Origin: Bacteroidales bacterium
GTDB lineage: Bacteria > Bacteroidota > Bacteroidia > Bacteroidales > P3
NCBI GenBank assembly: GCA_017545365.1
Contig: JAFWOP010000105.1
Location: 1-10,724, forward strand
DNA length: 10,724 bases
Reading direction: 5' to 3'
The stretch's first letter is position 1. Every line of letters begins with the position of its first letter. Positions 7,184-10,724 of this stretch are shown here, piece after piece. Under the pieces are notes generated by a model. The model was not told the DNA's origin and ran no database searches. It saw only the letters and a program-made list of their open reading frames with translations. Made by a program: the position numbers and the translations under genes.

Positions 7184-7264
7184 AATTGAGAGTTGAGAGC
7201 TGAGAATTGAGAGGTGCCGATAAGAGGTAGCCAATTCTCAATTCTCAACTCTCAATTCTCAATT
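7184..7264. repeat. Heptamer-repeat inverted repeat forming a ~33-bp hairpin; possible terminator
   Basis: The left arm (7184-7216) pairs with the right arm (7232-7264) in 29 Watson-Crick pairs and two G-U pairs (7192 and 7213 on the left), with mismatches at 7200 and 7214. The loop is 15 nt (7217-7231). Each arm contains four 7-nt units: TTGAGAG, TTGAGAG, CTGAGAA, TTGAGAG at 7186-7213, and TTCTCAA, TTCTCAA, CTCTCAA, TTCTCAA at 7235-7262. A short T run (7263-7266) follows, so it could terminate transcripts from the ompH pair, although the stem is A/T rich and far longer than a typical intrinsic terminator. It ends 10 nt before the comM start codon. Heptamer arrays of this kind are, from memory, dispersed intergenic repeats in Bacteroidota; confirming that needs a genome search. 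Confidence 0.75.
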
Positions 7265-7274
7265 TTATAAGTAT

Positions 7275-8813
7275 ATGTTGGTCAAGACGTTTGGTAGTGC
7301 CATTTGTGGCGTGAACGCCCTGCTTGTAACGGTGGAGGTAAGTGTAGACATGGGGGTCAACTTCTCGATAGTAGGACTGCCCGATAATGCTGTCCGTGAA
7401 AGTCAACAGCGTATTGCCACAGCCATCAGCCAGTATGGTTTTCACATTCCGGGAAAGAAGGTGGTGGTCAATATGGCCCCTGCTGACATAAAGAAAGAGG
7501 GGGCAGCATACGATTTGACTATTGCCATCGGCATACTTGCTGCCAGTGGCAATATGCGGGCAGACGATGTGGACAGATATGTCATCATGGGAGAACTCTC
7601 CCTAGATGGCACACTCCGACCCATCAAAGGAGTGCTCCCCATTGCTATTGAAGCACGCCGACAAAAGCTTAAAGGCATTATTGTGCCAAAGGAGAACGCG
7701 CGTGAGGCGGCCATCGTAAACAACTTGGAAGTATATGGGGCCGACAACGTCAAGCAGGTGATTGACCACCTCAATGGGGAACGCCTTATAGACCAAACCA
7801 TAGTGGACACACGAGCCGAATTCGCCAGCCATCTCAACCACTATGACTACGACTTTGCCGATGTGAAAGGGCAGGAGAGTATCAAAAGGGCTTTGGAGAT
7901 AGCTGCCGCAGGTGGGCATAACGTCATCATGATAGGCCCTCCGGGCAGTGGTAAAACCATGTTGGCCAAACGTATGCCCTCTATTCTTCCCCCACTCAGC
8001 CTCGAAGAGGCACTTGAAACCACCATGATACACAGTGTGGCGGGCAAGATGAAGCAGGAGGATTCGCTTATCGCGGTGCGTCCTTTCCGTTCACCCCACC
8101 ACACCATTTCCGATGTGGCCCTTGTGGGTGGCGGTTCCAATCCTCAGCCCGGTGAGATAAGCCTGGCCCACAATGGGGTGCTTTTTCTGGACGAGTTGCC
8201 TGAGTTCCGACGCTCGGTGTTGGAGGTCCTTCGTCAGCCTATGGAGGAACGCCGTGTCACGGTGTCACGCGCCCGCATGACGGTCGACTATCCTGCCTCG
8301 TTCATGCTCATTGCTGCCATGAACCCTTGCCCCTGTGGCTACTACAACCATCCTAGAGTGGCCTGCACCTGCCCGCCGGGTGCGGTCAAGAAGTACATGG
8401 GTAAGGTGTCAGGACCGTTGTTAGACCGTATCGACCTGCAGATTGAGGTTGTCCCAGTTCCCTTCCGCGAACTGGCAGAGAAAAAGTCTGGCGAGCCGAG
8501 TGCCGTCATCCGCGAGCGGGTCATTGCCGCCCGAGCCATACAGTCTGAACGTTTCAAAGGACATCCCGGCATCCATTGCAATGCGCAGATGGGCGGCAAG
8601 CTGTTCCACCAGTATTGTGTGCTCGACGCCCCCTGTCAGGAGCTGATGAAGGCTGCCATGGAGCGTCTGGGTCTCTCCGCCCGCGCCTACGACAGAATAC
8701 TAAAGGTTGCCCGCACCATTGCCGACCTCGAAGCCACCCCCAACATCACCACCACACATCTCTCCGAGGCTATCACCTATCGCAGCCTCGACCGCGACAG
8801 CTGGGGACAATAG
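7275..8813 (+). CDS. comM: ComM/YifB family Mg-chelatase-like AAA+ ATPase
   Basis: A 512-residue cytosolic protein of normal family length. The N-terminal third (about 1-175) is the ChlI/Lon-S5-like domain, starting with the typical MLVKTFGSAICGV and containing SIVGLPDNAVRES (31-43). The AAA+ Mg-chelatase module follows: FADVKGQ (194-200), Walker A GPPGSGKT (221-228), Walker B GVLFLDELPEF (301-311), sensor-like AAMNPCPCG (347-355) and LLDRIDLQI (382-390). Four Cys in CPCG and CTC (352, 354, 364, 366) probably bind zinc. The C-terminal Mg_chelatase_C region runs from about 415 to 510 (LSARAYDRILKVARTIADLE at 467-486). ComM has been shown in other bacteria to be a hexameric branch-migration helicase aiding integration of DNA during natural transformation; YifB homologues also occur where transformation is unknown. 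It is probably a separate unit from the ompH genes, given the intervening 103 nt with a hairpin. Confidence 0.96.
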   Translation: MLVKTFGSAICGVNALLVTVEVSVDMGVNFSIVGLPDNAVRESQQRIATAISQYGFHIPGKKVVVNMAPADIKKEGAAYDLTIAIGILAASGNMRADDVDRYVIMGELSLDGTLRPIKGVLPIAIEARRQKLKGIIVPKENAREAAIVNNLEVYGADNVKQVIDHLNGERLIDQTIVDTRAEFASHLNHYDYDFADVKGQESIKRALEIAAAGGHNVIMIGPPGSGKTMLAKRMPSILPPLSLEEALETTMIHSVAGKMKQEDSLIAVRPFRSPHHTISDVALVGGGSNPQPGEISLAHNGVLFLDELPEFRRSVLEVLRQPMEERRVTVSRARMTVDYPASFMLIAAMNPCPCGYYNHPRVACTCPPGAVKKYMGKVSGPLLDRIDLQIEVVPVPFRELAEKKSGEPSAVIRERVIAARAIQSERFKGHPGIHCNAQMGGKLFHQYCVLDAPCQELMKAAMERLGLSARAYDRILKVARTIADLEATPNITTTHLSEAITYRSLDRDSWGQ

Positions 8814-8853
8814 AAAAAGGCAGTAAACCATGACTAAGGCATAACTAGATACA

Positions 8854-8867
8854 AATCTTCGAAGATT
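8854..8867. promoter_or_regulatory. Perfect 14-bp palindrome, possible operator
   Basis: AATCTTC/GAAGATT is perfectly self-complementary with no spacer and lies 48 nt upstream of the DUF4424 start codon, within the 102-nt gap after comM. As RNA it could form only a weak 5-bp stem with a UCGA loop and no T run, so it is a poor terminator. A site for a dimeric regulator is possible but is inference from symmetry alone. Confidence 0.25.
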
Positions 8868-8915
8868 ACAGTTGAACCAAGACAACGAAGAGAACCAATA
8901 ATAGCTGAAACGCCT

Positions 8916-10055
8916 ATGAAACGTCTGCTTCTCACCTTGCTCTTATTGCTCCCCCTCTGTGTGGTGGCAAACGATGGTGTCTACTATGCCAATGGCAATC
9001 ACCTTATCCCCATCACTGAAACTGACATCAGCGTCCGTAAAGAGGTGCTTACCATCACCCGTGTGGGCGACCAGTTCCATGTGGATGTATACTATGAGTT
9101 CTACAATCCGGGTAAAGCCAAAGACCTTTTGGTAGGCTTCGAGGCTGCAGACCCTTACCCCTGTTATGACCCCGCCGTTTATGAGAAGGCGTTGCCCAAC
9201 CACCCCTTTATCTTCGACTTCACCGTGGAGATGAACAGCAAGCACCTTGCTTACGAAGTGGCACACGTGGATTATTTCAAGCCCAGCATTTGGAAAGAGC
9301 GCACAGGCCTGCCCGAATATTACCGTAATGGCAGTTTCCAGACTATTGATGTGTGGCAACAGCTCGATAGCTTGCGCAATTCCGAGTACTACGGGAATGC
9401 GGGCATCTGCTATGCCTACCACTTCAATGCCCATTTCCAGCCCGGCATCAACATCGTCCACCACACCTATCGCTACCAAGCCTCCGTCGTGGCAGGCTAC
9501 AGCTACTATCTCCCCTACGTCCTCACTGCCGCCAATCGTTGGGCAAATCACCAGATTGACGACTTCACCCTCATCCTCGACATGGGCGACTGCCAGTCAT
9601 TCTACATCCCATCCTACTTTTTCGACTCCCTCTCCGAGTGGCAGATACAAGGTGCTGGACGTATGAATGAACGCCCTTCAGAGATAAATGGTATGAAACC
9701 TACTGCCATGTTTCATATCAGGCACGGCAAGGTGCTTTTCCACAAGACTGACTTTCATCCGCTGGGAGAACTCGACCTCTACCGACCAGTGTTCTATCAA
9801 TATTCTGTTGATGAACTCTTCAAAGGTTATACCAACGATTGGGAGGTGCCGAGCCTGAAAGACCCATACACCCCCGATCAGCGTCGTATTCTCCGTAACC
9901 TCCCCTTCGCCCAACGAGGCTACTGCTTTAAGAATACCGCGCTTCAGGCCTTCTACAACTCTACCGACTGGTATGTCCCCGACAGCACCTATGTTCCCGA
10001 CCTCGAAACCCTTCCTCCCGACGAACGCAAGTGGATTCAGTTTTGGTCGGAATGA
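8916..10055 (+). CDS. Secreted DUF4424 protein with C-terminal YARHG domain
   Basis: A 379-residue exported protein of unknown function. The signal peptide (MKRLLLTLLLLLPLCVV) probably ends at residue 18, leaving NDGVYYANG as the mature start; the Cys at 15 lacks a small residue before it, so it is not a convincing lipobox. The DUF4424 region (about 19-285) shows GNHLIPITETDISVRKEVL (27-45), VDVYYEFYNPGKAKDLLVGF (56-75) and YVLTAANRWANHQIDDFTLI (201-220), segments I recognise from that family. The end (about 320-379) resembles a YARHG domain: ILRNLPFAQRGYCFKNTALQ (325-344), then DWYVPD and a PDLETLPPDERKWIQFW tail. It is likely periplasmic or surface-exposed. It lies 102 nt after comM and 86 nt before a DUF4419 lipoprotein gene, close enough for either a shared or a separate transcript. 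Confidence 0.82.
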   Translation: MKRLLLTLLLLLPLCVVANDGVYYANGNHLIPITETDISVRKEVLTITRVGDQFHVDVYYEFYNPGKAKDLLVGFEAADPYPCYDPAVYEKALPNHPFIFDFTVEMNSKHLAYEVAHVDYFKPSIWKERTGLPEYYRNGSFQTIDVWQQLDSLRNSEYYGNAGICYAYHFNAHFQPGINIVHHTYRYQASVVAGYSYYLPYVLTAANRWANHQIDDFTLILDMGDCQSFYIPSYFFDSLSEWQIQGAGRMNERPSEINGMKPTAMFHIRHGKVLFHKTDFHPLGELDLYRPVFYQYSVDELFKGYTNDWEVPSLKDPYTPDQRRILRNLPFAQRGYCFKNTALQAFYNSTDWYVPDSTYVPDLETLPPDERKWIQFWSE

Positions 10056-10141
10056 CGCTTAAGTATTGATAACTAATAAATAATATGGATTAAACGCTTA
10101 CGAAATAACCTTATTAGTCATAAACTTATTACCTAACAATT

Positions 10142-10724
10142 ATGAGAAACAGAACTCGGATAATCATTTTAATGTCATTGCTGCCCATCTTGTTGGTGGC
10201 GTGTTCCAACAATGGAAGCAGCAAGGCGGATGACACCACCGACACTCTGGCTGCCCTGCAGCAGGACACCGCGGCTGTGCCCACGCAGCGCATCATCATC
10301 GACATTGAGAAACTGAAAGCACCCGACAAACCCCTGCCGACCGTTGGCTACGACAAGATTATCTGCAAAACAATGTATGACATGGACCAAGAGAATGTAC
10401 AATTCGTGGCGCACAATCGCTGCTCGCAGCCCTTGGTGCAACTGCCCCATCCCTTCTTCGACGGCATGCATCAGGCCTATGCCGACCACCGTCCCTTTGT
10501 GCTCTCGCCCGATGCCGTATGGCTGCTCATATGTCAGGGTTTCTCCTATCATGTCAACTTCAACGCCGAGGCACTGCGTCATCTGTTCGTGGACTTCGAG
10601 GGCAAGAAAACACTTATCGTTGTCAGCAATGGCATCAGTCTCGACAACCCCAACAGCCCGTGGGAGCGTTACTTCCCCCAGTTTACCAAGCAGATAGCAA
10701 AGTATGTGGGCGACAGCCTTGTCA
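10142..10724 (+). CDS. DUF4419 family lipoprotein (partial, runs off window end)
   Basis: An open frame of 194 codons with no stop before the window ends, so this is the N-terminal part only. The signal (MRNRTRIIILMSLLPILL) carries lipobox LVAC with Cys 21, followed by a Ser/Asn/Asp/Thr-rich linker to about residue 45. The DUF4419-like region then begins. HPFFDGMHQAYADHRPFVLS (103-122), PDAVWLLICQGFSYHVNFNA (123-142), and EALRHLFVDFEGKKTLIV (143-160) match my memory of the family's first half, including the LSPDxxWLLIxQGFxxHV signature. The function of DUF4419 is unknown. The family appears in Bacteroidota and also in fungi and protists; a lipid-anchored version implies a cell-envelope location. 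The upstream 86 nt are A/T rich with two similar 10-mers (AACCTTATTA at 10107-10116, AAACTTATTA at 10122-10131) that could be regulatory or chance. Confidence 0.82.
   Translation, partial: MRNRTRIIILMSLLPILLVACSNNGSSKADDTTDTLAALQQDTAAVPTQRIIIDIEKLKAPDKPLPTVGYDKIICKTMYDMDQENVQFVAHNRCSQPLVQLPHPFFDGMHQAYADHRPFVLSPDAVWLLICQGFSYHVNFNAEALRHLFVDFEGKKTLIVVSNGISLDNPNSPWERYFPQFTKQIAKYVGDSLV

Noticed and set aside
7275..8813. Reading the AAA+ gene as a true magnesium chelatase subunit of chlorophyll or cobalamin synthesis
   Set aside because: The domain order (Lon-S5-like N-terminus, AAA+ core with CPCG/CTC cysteines, Mg_chelatase_C) is that of ComM/YifB, and no tetrapyrrole genes are nearby.
10107..10131. 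Near-identical 10-mers AACCTTATTA and AAACTTATTA upstream of the DUF4419 gene
   Set aside because: The repeats are short, A/T rich and 15 nt apart by start position in A/T-rich DNA; chance is a sufficient explanation without comparative data.

Overview
The window reads as a chromosomal segment of a Bacteroidota bacterium, most likely of the order Bacteroidales. The grounds are the gene families (DUF4837, DUF6089, a BamA followed by two OmpH/Skp chaperones, DUF4424-YARHG, DUF4419), signal peptides that often end in an Ala-Gln junction, A/T-rich leaders without clear Shine-Dalgarno sequences, and one promoter-like site resembling the Bacteroides TTTG / TAnnTTTG pattern. All genes lie on the + strand. 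No tRNA, rRNA, CRISPR array, transposase or phage gene was seen. Genus and species cannot be told from the sequence.

Region 1 (1-501) has no conventional gene. It opens with a compact 137-bp element (4-140) bounded by a perfect 12-bp inverted repeat and holding three further perfect hairpins. A promoter-like site follows (193-222), then a 52-codon frame (273-431) with a convincing signal peptide.

Region 2 (502-3188) is a tight three-gene run: a DUF4837 lipoprotein, a DUF6089 predicted outer-membrane beta-barrel protein, and uppS (cis-prenyl transferase making the undecaprenyl lipid carrier). A 218-nt A/T-rich gap separates it from region 3.

Region 3 (3407-7171) is the outer-membrane protein assembly cluster: bamA and two consecutive ompH/skp periplasmic chaperone genes. 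The first chaperone has an unusual Pro/Ser/Asn-rich tail. Regions 2 and 3 together supply carrier lipid for peptidoglycan and surface glycans, insertase for beta-barrels, and chaperones for unfolded barrels in transit.

Region 4 (7172-8813) starts with a near-perfect 33-bp hairpin whose arms each contain four heptamers (TTGAGAG type on one side, TTCTCAA type on the other). It lies directly in front of comM/yifB, an AAA+ branch-migration ATPase linked to natural transformation.

Region 5 (8814-10724) holds two exported proteins of unknown function: a DUF4424 protein with a C-terminal YARHG domain, and the N-terminal part of a DUF4419 lipoprotein cut off by the window end.

Most of the window is ordinary core envelope biology. 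The items most worth a second look are the multi-hairpin element at the left edge, the heptamer hairpin before comM, the tiny secreted peptide frame, and the uncharacterised DUF4424/DUF4419 pair.
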